A stretch of 63,842 nt of DNA from the NCBI GenBank assembly GCA_017440965.1, contig JAFSGH010000003.1, positions 1-63,842 on the forward strand, written 5' to 3'. The position numbers and the translations under genes are program-made. Shown one piece after another: positions 47,086 through 56,734 of this stretch (its first letter is position 1; every line of letters begins with the position of its first letter). Below the pieces are notes generated by a model that worked only from the letters and a program-made list of their open reading frames with translations, was not told the origin of the DNA and did not search any database. Source of the stretch: Clostridia bacterium (GTDB lineage: Bacteria > Bacillota > Clostridia > Oscillospirales > Acutalibacteraceae).

Positions 47086-48696
47086 ATGGCTAAAATTACA
47101 AAAGATGCACTTGTAAACAGATTTTTTAAGGCTGATGAATATTCGGCCGCTACTCTCAGTGATGATCTTCTTAAAAAATACGAAAGTCTTGCTGTGGATG
47201 TATACAGCACAAGGCAGGTTTCCGTAAGTGAGATTGCCTGGATGGCAATTCAGAAGTTTTCTCGTTCTCTTAAGGTCGGTATAGACCATTATCAGAATAT
47301 GTATTTTACTAAGGTGCTGAAGATAGACCTTACTTACATTACTGTAATTAAGGCTCTTATAAGTGTTTATGATACTCTTAATAATCCTCTGATGGGTATT
47401 GCATACGACAGAACCAGAACACGTTGGGGTAAGGCAAGACCCTATGTTCTTGCAACTCCTCTTCCCTTCTTTCTTCTGACTGCTATTCTTTACAGTGGTG
47501 CTCTTATTATGGGCGGCAATACCGTAAATGATCCGAAAAAGATTATTTTTGTATTTATAACACTGTTTTTACAGGAGACTTTCTCTACTATATTTAATAT
47601 TCCGACTGACAACTATCCCACACTTCAATCCCCATGTCCCGCAGACAGAATTGCCGTTTCGCTTGCACAAAGCTACGCAGGTGCCTACGGCGGCGATATT
47701 GTTTCGGTTGTGTATATTTCTCTTATGTCTATAAATAATATAGGCGGTATTGAAATTTCTCAGCCTGTTATGTTTACCGTAATGGGCCTTGTTACTGCAT
47801 TTTTCGGTACGATCGGTACAATGGGCGTTGCTTTGAAATGCCCCGAAAGGGTACTTCTGCAGCCTAAGCCTGCTCCCCTCACCAAGACTATGTTTTATGT
47901 TCTTAAAAACAAGTATGCAATGAGAAATGTTGTTGCAAACTTTATTACATCATGGTGGAGTAACGGCGGATATTCATGGGATGTTATCACTCAGCTTGAA
48001 ATATTCGGCGGCGGTCTTAATATCGCTCCCCTTTATGGCTTTTATCACATTTGTAATGTTCTTTCCATGACATTTATAAAGCCGATAAGAGATAAGATAA
48101 AAAGCTACCGTAATATTGTAATAATTCTCAGAGCTTGGGATTTTATCGTTGAAATTATATGGGCAGTGGGCGGTTGGATCACTATGCCGATGAAAAAATG
48201 GTGGGTCAGCGGTATATGGTTTTGTATAGGCTACGGTCTTAACGGTCTTAATAATGCTCCTGCCACAGCCTTTGAGGGTGAGATCGCCAGAGAGATAAAT
48301 GACTATACCGAATATCTTACAGGTGAGCGACCTGACGGTACATTCGGCTTGCTTACTGATTATATCAATAAGCTTACACAGCCGCTTAACACTCTTATGG
48401 CTTTGTTTATTCTTAAGTGGACAGGATATGATACCACTATTGATTCTACCTATTGGGCTCAGGACAGCGTAGATGTTTACCGCAAGGTTTTTGCTCTTTA
48501 TGCTGCAGGCAATATGGTGCCTCATCTTGTAAGAACGATCCCTCTGTTCTTCTATGATCTTGACGGTCAGAAGAAGCTTGATATGTATAAGGCACTCAAT
48601 GAAAGAAGAATGCTCATAGCAAAGGAAAATCAGGGTAAGCTCAGCGAGGATATGTCACAGCTTATCGGCATCTTAAGCGAAGATAGTAAAAAATAA
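47086..48696 (+). CDS. GPH/MelB-type sugar:cation symporter
   Basis: 536 residues, about twelve membrane helices, MFS_2 type. NPLMGIAYDRTRTRWGKARPYVL is the MelB-family loop. GGGGGGA-type Shine-Dalgarno lies ahead of the ATG. Longer than usual MelB (about 470) because of an N-terminal extension and an insert. It may import the glycosides handled by the xylose/GH27/GH29 enzymes, but it is 22 kb away, so this is a guess. Ends at a strong terminator. Confidence 0.85.
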   Translation: MAKITKDALVNRFFKADEYSAATLSDDLLKKYESLAVDVYSTRQVSVSEIAWMAIQKFSRSLKVGIDHYQNMYFTKVLKIDLTYITVIKALISVYDTLNNPLMGIAYDRTRTRWGKARPYVLATPLPFFLLTAILYSGALIMGGNTVNDPKKIIFVFITLFLQETFSTIFNIPTDNYPTLQSPCPADRIAVSLAQSYAGAYGGDIVSVVYISLMSINNIGGIEISQPVMFTVMGLVTAFFGTIGTMGVALKCPERVLLQPKPAPLTKTMFYVLKNKYAMRNVVANFITSWWSNGGYSWDVITQLEIFGGGLNIAPLYGFYHICNVLSMTFIKPIRDKIKSYRNIVIILRAWDFIVEIIWAVGGWITMPMKKWWVSGIWFCIGYGLNGLNNAPATAFEGEIAREINDYTEYLTGERPDGTFGLLTDYINKLTQPLNTLMALFILKWTGYDTTIDSTYWAQDSVDVYRKVFALYAAGNMVPHLVRTIPLFFYDLDGQKKLDMYKALNERRMLIAKENQGKLSEDMSQLIGILSEDSKK

Positions 48697-48732
48697 TTAT
48701 TGACTGCAATTTTAAGCGTACAAAAAATATTT

Positions 48733-48783
48733 AAAAGAACACAGCATACAAGGTATTGTACCCGGTATGCTGTGTTCTTTTTT
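48733..48783. terminator. Bidirectional terminator
   Basis: AAAAGAACACAGCATAC pairs with GTATGCTGTGTTCTTTT, with T run on the right and A run on the left. Confidence 0.9.
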
Positions 48784-48815
48784 CATTTTTTTCTCCTTGT
48801 TTAGAAAGATTACTG

Positions 48816-50738
48816 TCAGATCTCCATATATCTTTTTGCCTGGGTAGAGAATAATTCATAGTATCTTCCCTGCTTTTCCATAAGCTCCTTATGATTTCCC
48901 TGTTCAATGAGTCTTCCCTGCTCCAGCACTAATATTTTATCTGCTACCGTTGCACTTGAAAGACGGTGGGAAACAAATACTGTAGTCTTATCCTGTCTTA
49001 ATTCATCAAAGCGGTTATAAATCTCCTGCTCTGCAATTGCGTCAAGAGAGGCGGTGGGCTCATCAAGGATCAGTATATCAGAATCACTGTAAAAGGCTCT
49101 TGCTATTGAAAGCTTTTGCCACTGACCGATGGAAAGCTCAATTCCGTCTTCTTCAAAAAATCTCATAAGCGGAGTTTCATATGCCTTCGGAAGATGACTG
49201 ATGAACTGTGCCGCGCTGCTCTTTTCTGCCGCAAGCATTATTTCTTCATCATCTGCCTTTTTATCCGCCTGGCCGAAGGTTATGTTTTCCTTTACGGAAA
49301 CGGCATATTTGCCGAAATCCTGAAAAATGATTCCGTATATATCGTAAAGTCTTTTAGTATCGTATTCCTTTATATCGTGGCCGTCAAGAAGTATTTTTCC
49401 CTCAGTGGGATCATAAAGACGGGTAAGAAGCTTTATAAGTGTCGTCTTTCCCGCGCCGTTCAGACCTACAAGCACAACGGTATCTCCCGGCTCTATAACA
49501 CAGCATATATTATCTATGACCTTTCTTTTTGTGCCGGGATAGCTGAAGGATACATTTATAAATTCTATTCTGTGTCCTTTATGTCTTTCGGGAATTCTGC
49601 CTTCCTTGAGAGAGGGCTTTATTTTTTTCTTTTCATTCATAAAGGTGATGAGATTATCTATGAAAAGCGTACCCTCGTATACTGTAGCTGTGGTTGATAT
49701 GAAGGTTGCTATTCCTGCGGCAACGCTTGTAAGAGCGCCTGTATATAAGGAATAGTTACCGATTTCAATTTTTCCTTCAAATACCTGCTTGCCTATTATC
49801 AGAAAAAGAATACAGTTTGCGGCAGAGGATACTAATGAAAGAGATATGTTCCATGCTCCCTCTTTTATAAACAGGGATTTAAGGCCTCTGAAATACCTTG
49901 CGAACACTTCTTTATATCTTTCGGTAAAAAGGTCGGAAAGACCGAAAATGCGTATTTCCTTTGCAAGGTCCTTGTCCGTTACGATGTTTGAGAAATATGA
50001 CAGCATTCTTCTGTCCTTTGAACGGTGGCGCATATATCTGAAATTCTTTTTTCTGTAAATGAAGCTGACTACCGCTCCGGGGATGCTGAGAATTATAACG
50101 AGCACCGATGCCCATACGGGCTTTACCTGAGAGAGTACTGCAAAATATGAGCAGACTGTGATAACCGTGCTTATAAGTGTGAAAACTGAATTTATTATCT
50201 GTATCGGTCTGTGGTCTGCTTCTCTTGTGGCATTTTCAAGCTTCGCATAAAAATCAGGCTTGTCGAAGCTTTCTATATCAAGCTCCTTTGACTTCCCCAT
50301 TATTTTGGTTCTTACATGATTTGCAACAAGCTCGCCTGATATTCTTGTTATCAATGAATTTATGTTATTGGTGAATGAGATGGCAAAAATGCAAAGAAAC
50401 TGAAGAGTAAGAAGAAAAACGATATTGCTCCAGCCGACCGTATCCGGAATACCGCTTGAAACACTTTTTGTATAGGAAGAAGCCAATGCATTAAGAAGGT
50501 AAGAGCCTGCATATGCCTGAAGCACCGGAAGGATACCGGAAAGCACTGCAAGAAAGGTCATAGCAAATAATATCCATGGCTTTGTTTCCCATACAAGGCG
50601 GAAAATATATAGCAGACGGAAAAAAAATTTTGAAAGAAGCTTTTTGAGATATTTCGGAATATCCTTTATTTTTTCCGGTCTCGGTTCTTTTAATTTATCA
50701 AGTGCGGCGCCGGGAGGAGGCCCCATCGGAGGATGCAT
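48816..50738 (-). CDS. ABC exporter (fused permease-ATPase)
   Basis: 640 residues: a Pro-rich leader (MHPPMGPPPG), six membrane helices (about 55-330), and an ABC ATPase with Walker A GLNGAGKTTLI, signature LSIGQWQKLSIARA, Walker B ILILDEPTAS and the H-loop VSHRLSS. It works as a homodimer or with a second half; no neighbour encodes one. Substrate could be a lipid or peptide. GAGGT precedes the ATG. Monocistronic. Confidence 0.92.
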   Translation of the reverse strand: MHPPMGPPPGAALDKLKEPRPEKIKDIPKYLKKLLSKFFFRLLYIFRLVWETKPWILFAMTFLAVLSGILPVLQAYAGSYLLNALASSYTKSVSSGIPDTVGWSNIVFLLTLQFLCIFAISFTNNINSLITRISGELVANHVRTKIMGKSKELDIESFDKPDFYAKLENATREADHRPIQIINSVFTLISTVITVCSYFAVLSQVKPVWASVLVIILSIPGAVVSFIYRKKNFRYMRHRSKDRRMLSYFSNIVTDKDLAKEIRIFGLSDLFTERYKEVFARYFRGLKSLFIKEGAWNISLSLVSSAANCILFLIIGKQVFEGKIEIGNYSLYTGALTSVAAGIATFISTTATVYEGTLFIDNLITFMNEKKKIKPSLKEGRIPERHKGHRIEFINVSFSYPGTKRKVIDNICCVIEPGDTVVLVGLNGAGKTTLIKLLTRLYDPTEGKILLDGHDIKEYDTKRLYDIYGIIFQDFGKYAVSVKENITFGQADKKADDEEIMLAAEKSSAAQFISHLPKAYETPLMRFFEEDGIELSIGQWQKLSIARAFYSDSDILILDEPTASLDAIAEQEIYNRFDELRQDKTTVFVSHRLSSATVADKILVLEQGRLIEQGNHKELMEKQGRYYELFSTQAKRYMEI

Positions 50739-50861
50739 AAAAATACCTCATTTCCGTATAAATATAAATCATTATATCAGAGCATGCTTAAACATAACAA
50801 AAAGAAAATAAGCCTGAGACTGTAAGGTACAATTTGTTTGCTGAAGGATAAAAAGTAGTAA

Positions 50862-51680
50862 TTATTTGCTGTCAAGCATTCTGCAAAAGATATATTGCTG
50901 AGCAAGTCCCTTGTTCGGACTGAAGCATTCGGGTAAGCCTTCAGGATAAAATTGCTTTGTGGCTCTGTCTATGTGTCGGTCTATGGGATAAACATTCTTG
51001 AAGCCGAGCGAAAACAGCAGAGTGCAGTCTGCGACCTTTTTTCCTACTCCTTTAATTTTCATCAGCTCTTTTCTCGCCTCATCCTCGTCCATAAGCCTCA
51101 GCTTATTGAGGTCTGTTTCACCGGATGCCACTTTCCTTGCGGCGTCAAGAATAAAGGGTACTCTGTAGCCTGCTCTGAGGAATAAAAGCTCCTCCTCGCT
51201 TTTTGTTGCAAGCACCTCGGCTGAGGGAAATGAATATCCGTTTTTAGTTTTTTCACCGAAGCCCTCGCAGAGTCTTCCGATTATACCTTTTATCCTCGGG
51301 ATGTTATTGCAGGAGGATATTATAAAGGAACAAAGAGTTTCCCATGGCTCCTGATTCAGAATTCTTATAGTACCGTATTTTTCGTATGATGTCTTTATGT
51401 ATGGATCCTGAGTAATGCGGTCTAAAATTGATTTATGATCTGTTGTGAGATCAAAATAATCCGTCCATATTTCATTTATATCGTCCTCACTGCTGCCGAT
51501 AAAAAGAATTCCGTTTTCGGTGATTTTCAGCTCGGTCTCCCTGCCGAAGGCAATTCCTCTGAAGGTATCGCTTTCTGTCTTTTCCCATCTGAATGCCTGA
51601 CCGCAGTCAAGAGTCAGAGGAAGATTTATTTCACCGAAATCTGTAATTTCGGTACCGTTTTCATGTCTTATAAGCTCCAT
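50862..51680 (-). CDS. 8-oxoguanine DNA glycosylase (OGG1 type)
   Basis: 272 residues. The N-terminal domain (LDCGQAFRWEK) and the HhH-GPD fold match the clostridial Ogg family. MKIKGVGKKVADC supplies the catalytic Lys and PIDRHID the catalytic Asp. Removes 8-oxoG from DNA and acts as a lyase. Monocistronic on the minus strand, with a ribosome site GAAAGAAGG. It borders the DnaA-box-rich gap. Confidence 0.92.
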   Translation of the reverse strand: MELIRHENGTEITDFGEINLPLTLDCGQAFRWEKTESDTFRGIAFGRETELKITENGILFIGSSEDDINEIWTDYFDLTTDHKSILDRITQDPYIKTSYEKYGTIRILNQEPWETLCSFIISSCNNIPRIKGIIGRLCEGFGEKTKNGYSFPSAEVLATKSEEELLFLRAGYRVPFILDAARKVASGETDLNKLRLMDEDEARKELMKIKGVGKKVADCTLLFSLGFKNVYPIDRHIDRATKQFYPEGLPECFSPNKGLAQQYIFCRMLDSK

Positions 51681-51799
51681 AATGTGCCTTCTTTCGCATT
51701 ATCGTCGATTTAAATAAAATTATCCGGAAAATTTATTTAAAAATATCTCCATTTTGTATAGACGGCAAGAACAAACAACTAACTGTATATGTTAAAAAA

Positions 51800-51920
51800 A
51801 TAACGAAGTGTTGATGTTGATAACTTATTAATGTTAAAAACTGCGAAAAACAAGGCTTTTAAGGGGTAGTTATCAACATTTTCAACAGAGTTATTAACAT
51901 TTTCACACTTTTTCACAATA
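51800..51920. other. Second DnaA-box-like cluster
   Basis: TGTTGATAA (51815-51823, minus-strand TTATCAACA), TTATCAACA (51870), TTTTCAACA (51879), TTATTAACA (51891), then TTTTCACA. The three plus-strand boxes are 9 and 12 bases apart, the same 9-mers as in the dnaA-dnaN gap. The rest of the 700-base gap (51681-52380) is AT-rich without a gene. Confidence 0.65.
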
Positions 51921-52028
51921 TACAAACAGTATAATTATATTGTCATTATAATGTGCATATGAATATATCATTTTGACTGACAGCCATTATCCCGGGTGTG
52001 AAAAAGTTTAAAAAAATCAAAAAAACAC

Positions 52029-52070
52029 TTGACAGAATATAGTGTACGGGCAGAATATTGTCGACACTAT
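52029..52070 (+). promoter_or_regulatory. Promoter-like -35 with palindrome
   Basis: TTGACA (52029-52034) and ATAGTGT (52039-52045) / ACACTAT (52064-52070), a palindrome straddling a weak -10 (AGAATA). Possibly a regulated promoter of an unannotated transcript, or of the small gene at 52381. No clear -10 and no small RNA can be proven. Confidence 0.35.
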
Positions 52071-52380
52071 ATGTTGGAATACCTTGTATTGTTAAAAAAT
52101 TCACAATACCTTATTTTTGTGCATTATTCCCATAGCATACAGTTTGGGACTCAGATTTATATATCTGTACAGTTAAACAGCTTCGAAAGAGCCTTTGCTT
52201 CAGTTCACCTGTTTTTTCTGACAGATCGTTTTATGAAGCTGTCTTGATATAACATTTTTGTTTTGCTGCTATCAGAATTTAATTTGCGTTTTCCTCCCCT
52301 TTTTTTATTATCTTAAGTATCCGGATTAAATTCTGTTTAACTGATAATACTGTTATTATAAATGTACGGAGGAAGAAAAA

Positions 52381-52653
52381 ATGTTAAAAGGTGTTAACCG
52401 TCAGGTGGTAGAGATCGCACAGCCTGACAGTATATATTTTGAAAGAGTGCTGTTTTTTGTAAAGCCTGAATATTCATCTGTCAGTGAGGCGCGCCTTCAT
52501 AAAAAGGCTGATGATGTTATTAAAAATGCATCTGATCCGCCCGAATGCCGACGCAGAATAACGGGAGGTAATAAGGTAAGTCAGTTTGTAAAAATGGCGG
52601 GTGCGGCAGGGATAGGAGCTGCTGCTGTCGGACTTATTTCGTTTTTCTTTTGA
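52381..52653 (+). CDS. Small protein with C-terminal membrane helix
   Basis: 90 residues. TACGGAGG precedes the ATG at a good distance. Residues 1-60 are soluble with Glu/Lys and one Arg-rich patch (PPECRRRI); residues about 70-90 are a hydrophobic helix (AGAAGIGAAAVGLISFFF). No family recognised. Isolated between the DnaA-box cluster and the repeat region. Confidence 0.65.
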   Translation: MLKGVNRQVVEIAQPDSIYFERVLFFVKPEYSSVSEARLHKKADDVIKNASDPPECRRRITGGNKVSQFVKMAGAAGIGAAAVGLISFFF

Positions 52654-53027
52654 AAAAATGAAGCCCTGCTTCCCTGCCGTATTTTTCGGAATAACAGATG
52701 TTTTATATGTTTGTAAATATGTAAAATGATGAGAAATTATTTTTGTTTTTTTAAGACACGATTGTATCAGATCCTGTATCCTGTAATTACTTGAATATAT
52801 TATCCGTATGCGTTACTGCAATTCTTTCGCGGTGATCCGTTTATTCTGAGACTTCCCTGCTTAAGAGCTTTTTTTGCCAAGGTATTAAGAATAGTGTTGC
52901 TTGAAGGACTATCGCTTATAATAATATAAGCTAAAGGCTTCGGACTTATTGTTGCTTTAATAAGCTGCTTCAGTCGGTTTTTTCTGTGTTGCATAAAAAT
53001 ACAAAAAAATATTGACAGTGTCCGTTT
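52654..53027. other. Gene-poor stretch
   Basis: I see no supported gene. A 64-codon open frame on the minus strand (52800-52994) has no ribosome site and no recognised family. Composition is AT-rich. Confidence 0.5.
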
Positions 53028-53134
53028 TTATTATATAGGAAATTGCTCGCAATGTGAGCAATTTAGCTTATAACAAGAAACACCTACAGCCCCCAAGATT
53101 GGGGGTAGGGGGGTGACGAATCGTAAGATTTTTC
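53028..53134 (-). repeat. Inverted mosaic repeat, unit A copy
   Basis: Reverse-complement form of unit A (AAATTGCTC palindrome, CCCCCAA/TTGGGGG stem, GAATCGTAAGATTTTT end). The outer TTGACA of the 34.4 kb copy is changed here to GTGACG. Confidence 0.9.
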
Positions 53135-53240
53135 TTATTATATAGGAAATTGCTCGCGTTGTGAGCAATTTTGCTTATAACAAAAAACACCTTTTCGCCC
53201 CCAAGATTGGGGGACGGGGGGTTGAAGCAGAAAGCTTTTT
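53135..53240 (-). repeat. Inverted mosaic repeat, unit B copy
   Basis: Reverse-complement form of unit B, ending with GAAGCAGAAAGCTTTTTT directly against the mnmE stop codon, so its terminal AAGC/GCTT hairpin may serve as the mnmE terminator. Confidence 0.9.
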
Positions 53241-54613
53241 TATTTGCCGACACAGAATTTTGAGAAGACCTCGTTTACTATTTCTTCACTTGCCTTTTTG
53301 CCCGTAAGCGTGAGCAGCTGCTCAATTGCACAGTCTATGCTGACATTTACGGCATCTATTGTGAGAAGAGAATCTATTGCAAAAATTGCTTCTTCAATAC
53401 ATTCTGCTGCTTTTTTTACATTATCATACTGTCTGCCTGCAGTAAGCATTTCCTGAGAAAAATCGAGACCTGCAGTTCCGAGTATATTTTCAAGCGCATC
53501 CTTTATTGTATTGAAGCTGTCCTCATTCTTAGCTGAAAGAGTTATTGTAACGGGAATATATTTTTGTATCTCGGCAGATGAAAAGCTGTGCTCAAGATCT
53601 GATTTATTGACTATAGCGAGACATCTTTTCTCCTTGCATAATTCAAGAAGAAGACGGTCCTCTGAGTCAAGAGGTCTTGAAACATCGAAAACTGCAAGCA
53701 CGAGGTCTGCGGTATCTATTCTTTCCTTTGCCATATCTATGCCGATGCTTTCTACCTCATCGTCAGTATCTCTGATGCCTGCGGTATCGGCAAGTCTTAA
53801 AAGAATGTCTCCTATTCTTACTGTCTCCTCAACAACATCTCTTGTTGTGCCTGCGACGGATGTGACAATTGAACGGGCACAGCCTGAGAGAACATTCATA
53901 AGAGTTGATTTTCCCACATTCGGCTTGCCGCATATTACTGTGTTTACTCCCTGAGTTACTGCCTTGCCGCTGTCATATCTCTGAAGAAGCTTATTGAGTG
54001 AATCAAGTGCTGACTGTAAGGTTTTTCTCAGTTCACCGCTTTCAACAGCGGGAATATCCTCGTCAGGATAGTCGCTCCATGCCGCAAGAGCAGCCGCCGA
54101 TGAAATAAGAAGGGAAGAGATCTCACTGATTTTTTTACTAACATCGCCCTTAAGAGTGTTTCTTGCGGCGTTGAGAGCGGCATCCCCCGAGGCGGATATG
54201 ACATTCATAACGCTTTCTGCCTGAATAAGATCCATCTTGCCGTTTAAGAAGGCCCTTTTGGTGAATTCACCGGGACCGGCAGGGGAAGCACCTAAAGAAA
54301 ACACAAGCCTTAACACCTTTTGCATAATATAAAGACCGCCGTGACAGCATATTTCGCATACATCCTCGCCTGTATAGCTTTTAGGCGCTCTGTATACTAT
54401 TACAACGGCTTCATCTACAGGGGAGTCTTTATCGGTCACCTGACCGTAGCTTGCTGTATATCCCTTCATATCGCTCACTTTTTTCCCTGAAAAGGACTTG
54501 AAGCACTGCTCGGTGATCTTAATTGCATCCTCACCTGAGATTCTTATTATTCCTATTCCGCCTGCCGCATTGGGCGTGGCAATAGCTGCTACAGTTGACA
54601 TATCAGACCTCAC
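53240..54613 (-). CDS. mnmE: tRNA uridine-5-carboxymethylaminomethyl modification GTPase
   Basis: 457 residues. Tetrahydrofolate-binding N-terminal domain (IAAIATPNAAGGIGIIRISG), G domain with CGKPNVGKSTLMN, DTAG and NKSD, and the C-terminal FCVGK ending with the catalytic Cys. Works with MnmG to modify U34 of tRNAs. Unlike most Firmicutes it is divergent from mnmG (reads left) rather than in line. Confidence 0.96.
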   Translation of the reverse strand: MRSDMSTVAAIATPNAAGGIGIIRISGEDAIKITEQCFKSFSGKKVSDMKGYTASYGQVTDKDSPVDEAVVIVYRAPKSYTGEDVCEICCHGGLYIMQKVLRLVFSLGASPAGPGEFTKRAFLNGKMDLIQAESVMNVISASGDAALNAARNTLKGDVSKKISEISSLLISSAAALAAWSDYPDEDIPAVESGELRKTLQSALDSLNKLLQRYDSGKAVTQGVNTVICGKPNVGKSTLMNVLSGCARSIVTSVAGTTRDVVEETVRIGDILLRLADTAGIRDTDDEVESIGIDMAKERIDTADLVLAVFDVSRPLDSEDRLLLELCKEKRCLAIVNKSDLEHSFSSAEIQKYIPVTITLSAKNEDSFNTIKDALENILGTAGLDFSQEMLTAGRQYDNVKKAAECIEEAIFAIDSLLTIDAVNVSIDCAIEQLLTLTGKKASEEIVNEVFSKFCVGK

Positions 54614-54789
54614 AAAGTTATAGATATGATATCAGACCTTTAATAATTGCTTTCTGTAGTATTTATCTATTTTGATGAAAAGCAAGCTTTTTAAAATAAC
54701 GATCCGAAAACAGAAGACGATGCCGTTTGCTGTTCAATGGGAAAAGCCTGATATCGGTATATAATAATTATAATCATTATAAGTCAATA

Positions 54790-54818
54790 TTGCAATATAT
54801 TAAAATGCGTGTTATAAT
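54790..54818 (+). promoter_or_regulatory. mnmG promoter
   Basis: TTGCAA (54790-54795), 17-base spacer, TATAAT (54813-54818), 35 bases before the mnmG start. Confidence 0.65.
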
Positions 54819-54853
54819 TATTTGTTCTGAGAATTGCTTTCGGAGGGTGTTTT

Positions 54854-56731
54854 ATGGATTATTTTTCAGGAAATTTTGATGTTGCCGTAATAGGCGCAGG
54901 CCATGCCGGTATTGAAGCGGCTCTTGCTGCCGCAAGACTCGGCACTAAGGTCATTTGCTTTACCATCAACCTTGATTGGATAGGTAATATGGCTTGTAAT
55001 CCTTCCATCGGCGGTACCTCAAAGGGACATCTTGTCCGAGAGATCGATGCTCTCGGCGGTGAAATGGGTATTGCCGCAGATAAAAACACTCTTCAGAGCC
55101 GTATGCTTAACCTTGGAAAGGGTCCTGCCGTTCATTCTCTCAGAGCACAGATAGACAGAAGAGAATATTCAAAGTATATGAAGAATGTACTTGAAAAGCA
55201 GGAAAATCTTACACTTGTACAATGTGAAATTATTTCACTTAACAAGCTCGATAATTCCGTATGGGAATTAAAAAATCAGCTTGACTGTGTTTACCATGCA
55301 AAATGTGTCATCCTTGCTACAGGAACATTTCTTGACGGTAAGATTTTTGTAGGAGATAAGTGCTATTCAAGCGGTCCTGACGGAATGTTTCCCGCAATCG
55401 GTCTTTCAGAATCTCTTAAGCAGCAGGGAATAGAGCTTCGCAGATTTAAGACAGGAACCCCCTCAAGAGTAAACAGAAGAAGTGTTGACTTTACGGAGCT
55501 TGAGGAGCAGGTAGGGGATGAAAGGGTAGTGCCCTTCTCATTTTCGACGGAGATTACTCCTCAGAATATTCTTTCTTGCTATATTACATATACGAACGAG
55601 GAAACAAAACGCATTATTACGGAGAATCTTCACCGTTCCCCCTTGTATGGCGGTGTCATTGAAGGTGTCGGGCCCAGATATTGCCCCAGTATTGAGGATA
55701 AGATGGTGCGTTTCTCAGAGAAGGAGAGACATCAGATATTTATTGAGCCCTGCGGTCTTGATACCGAGGAGCTGTATCTTCAGGGACTTTCTTCTTCTTT
55801 ACCTATTGATGTCCAAGAGGGCTTTATCCGTTCGATCAAGGGACTCGAGCATTGTGAAATAATGAGAAATGCTTATGCTATTGAATATGACTGCGTTGAT
55901 CCTCTTGAATTGAAGCCAACACTTGAGTTTCTCAATATTGAAGGACTTTACGGTGCAGGACAGTTCAACGGCTCCAGCGGTTATGAAGAGGCTGCTGCAC
56001 AGGGACTGGTTGCAGGTATAAATGCTGCTTTGAAGGTGCAGGGTAAGGAGCCCTTCATTCTCGAGCGTTCAGGTTCATATATAGGTACTCTTATTGATGA
56101 TCTTGTTACTAAGGGATGTAATGAGCCTTACAGAATGATGACCTCCCGTTCTGAATATAGACTGATACTTCGTCAGGATAATGCTGATATAAGACTTATG
56201 AAGATGGGTTTTGAATTAGGTCTTGTATGCGAGGAAAGGTATAATAAGCTTCTTAAAAAGCTTGAAATGATAGATATTGAGAGAAAGAGAACCGAAAGCA
56301 CGGTAATTGCTCCTTCTGAGGAAATTAACAAGCTTCTTGTTTCACGTGAAACATCAGCTCTTTCCACCGGATGTAAATTGGCTGATCTTATCAGAAGACC
56401 TCAGCTGAATTATGAGATCCTTGCTCCCTTTGATAAGGAAAGACCTGAATTGCCCTTTGAAGTCACCGAGCAAGTTGAGATCGATCTTAAATATGAGGGT
56501 TACATAAAGAGACAGCTTTCTCAGGTAAATGAGATGCACCGTCTTGAGGTAAAGCTGATTCCTGAAGATATAGATTATAAGGATGTAATAAACCTGAGAA
56601 CCGAAGCAATTGAAAAGCTTTCTAAGATAAGACCGAGGAGCATTGGTCAGGCATCAAGAATTTCGGGAGTCAGTCCTGCGGACATTTCCGTGCTTCTTAT
56701 ATATCTTACAAAAAAGCAGAGAGGGGAGTAA
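54854..56731 (+). CDS. mnmG: tRNA uridine-5-carboxymethylaminomethyl enzyme MnmG (GidA)
   Basis: 625 residues. FAD-binding [38 protein letters not shown], and C-terminal helical part. Partner of MnmE. CGGAGGG precedes the ATG. It carries a perfect parS inside the reading frame (56338-56353, coding for VSRET), so the segregation site is protected by protein coding. rsmG follows after 3 bases. Confidence 0.97.
   Translation: MDYFSGNFDVAVIGAGHAGIEAALAAARLGTKVICFTINLDWIGNMACNPSIGGTSKGHLVREIDALGGEMGIAADKNTLQSRMLNLGKGPAVHSLRAQIDRREYSKYMKNVLEKQENLTLVQCEIISLNKLDNSVWELKNQLDCVYHAKCVILATGTFLDGKIFVGDKCYSSGPDGMFPAIGLSESLKQQGIELRRFKTGTPSRVNRRSVDFTELEEQVGDERVVPFSFSTEITPQNILSCYITYTNEETKRIITENLHRSPLYGGVIEGVGPRYCPSIEDKMVRFSEKERHQIFIEPCGLDTEELYLQGLSSSLPIDVQEGFIRSIKGLEHCEIMRNAYAIEYDCVDPLELKPTLEFLNIEGLYGAGQFNGSSGYEEAAAQGLVAGINAALKVQGKEPFILERSGSYIGTLIDDLVTKGCNEPYRMMTSRSEYRLILRQDNADIRLMKMGFELGLVCEERYNKLLKKLEMIDIERKRTESTVIAPSEEINKLLVSRETSALSTGCKLADLIRRPQLNYEILAPFDKERPELPFEVTEQVEIDLKYEGYIKRQLSQVNEMHRLEVKLIPEDIDYKDVINLRTEAIEKLSKIRPRSIGQASRISGVSPADISVLLIYLTKKQRGE
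56338..56353. promoter_or_regulatory. parS: parS site inside mnmG
   Basis: Perfect 16-base palindrome TGTTTCACGTGAAACA. This is the ParB/Spo0J binding consensus. Confidence 0.92.
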
Positions 56732-56734
56732 TCA

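Noticed and set aside
48816-50738. Bacteriocin exporter with C39 peptidase
   Set aside because: No C39 domain in the protein, and the C39-like gene at 14772 is 34 kb away.
51991-52010. CCCGGG-centred site (TTATCCCGGGTGTG) as a Noc-binding site
   Set aside because: The flanks do not match the ATTTCCCGGGAAAT palindrome.
52800-52994. 64-residue minus-strand frame
   Set aside because: No ribosome site and no recognisable family; may be a decayed remnant but cannot be supported.
53068-53253. Open frame across the repeats
   Set aside because: Made entirely of the inverted repeat units; translation is an artefact.
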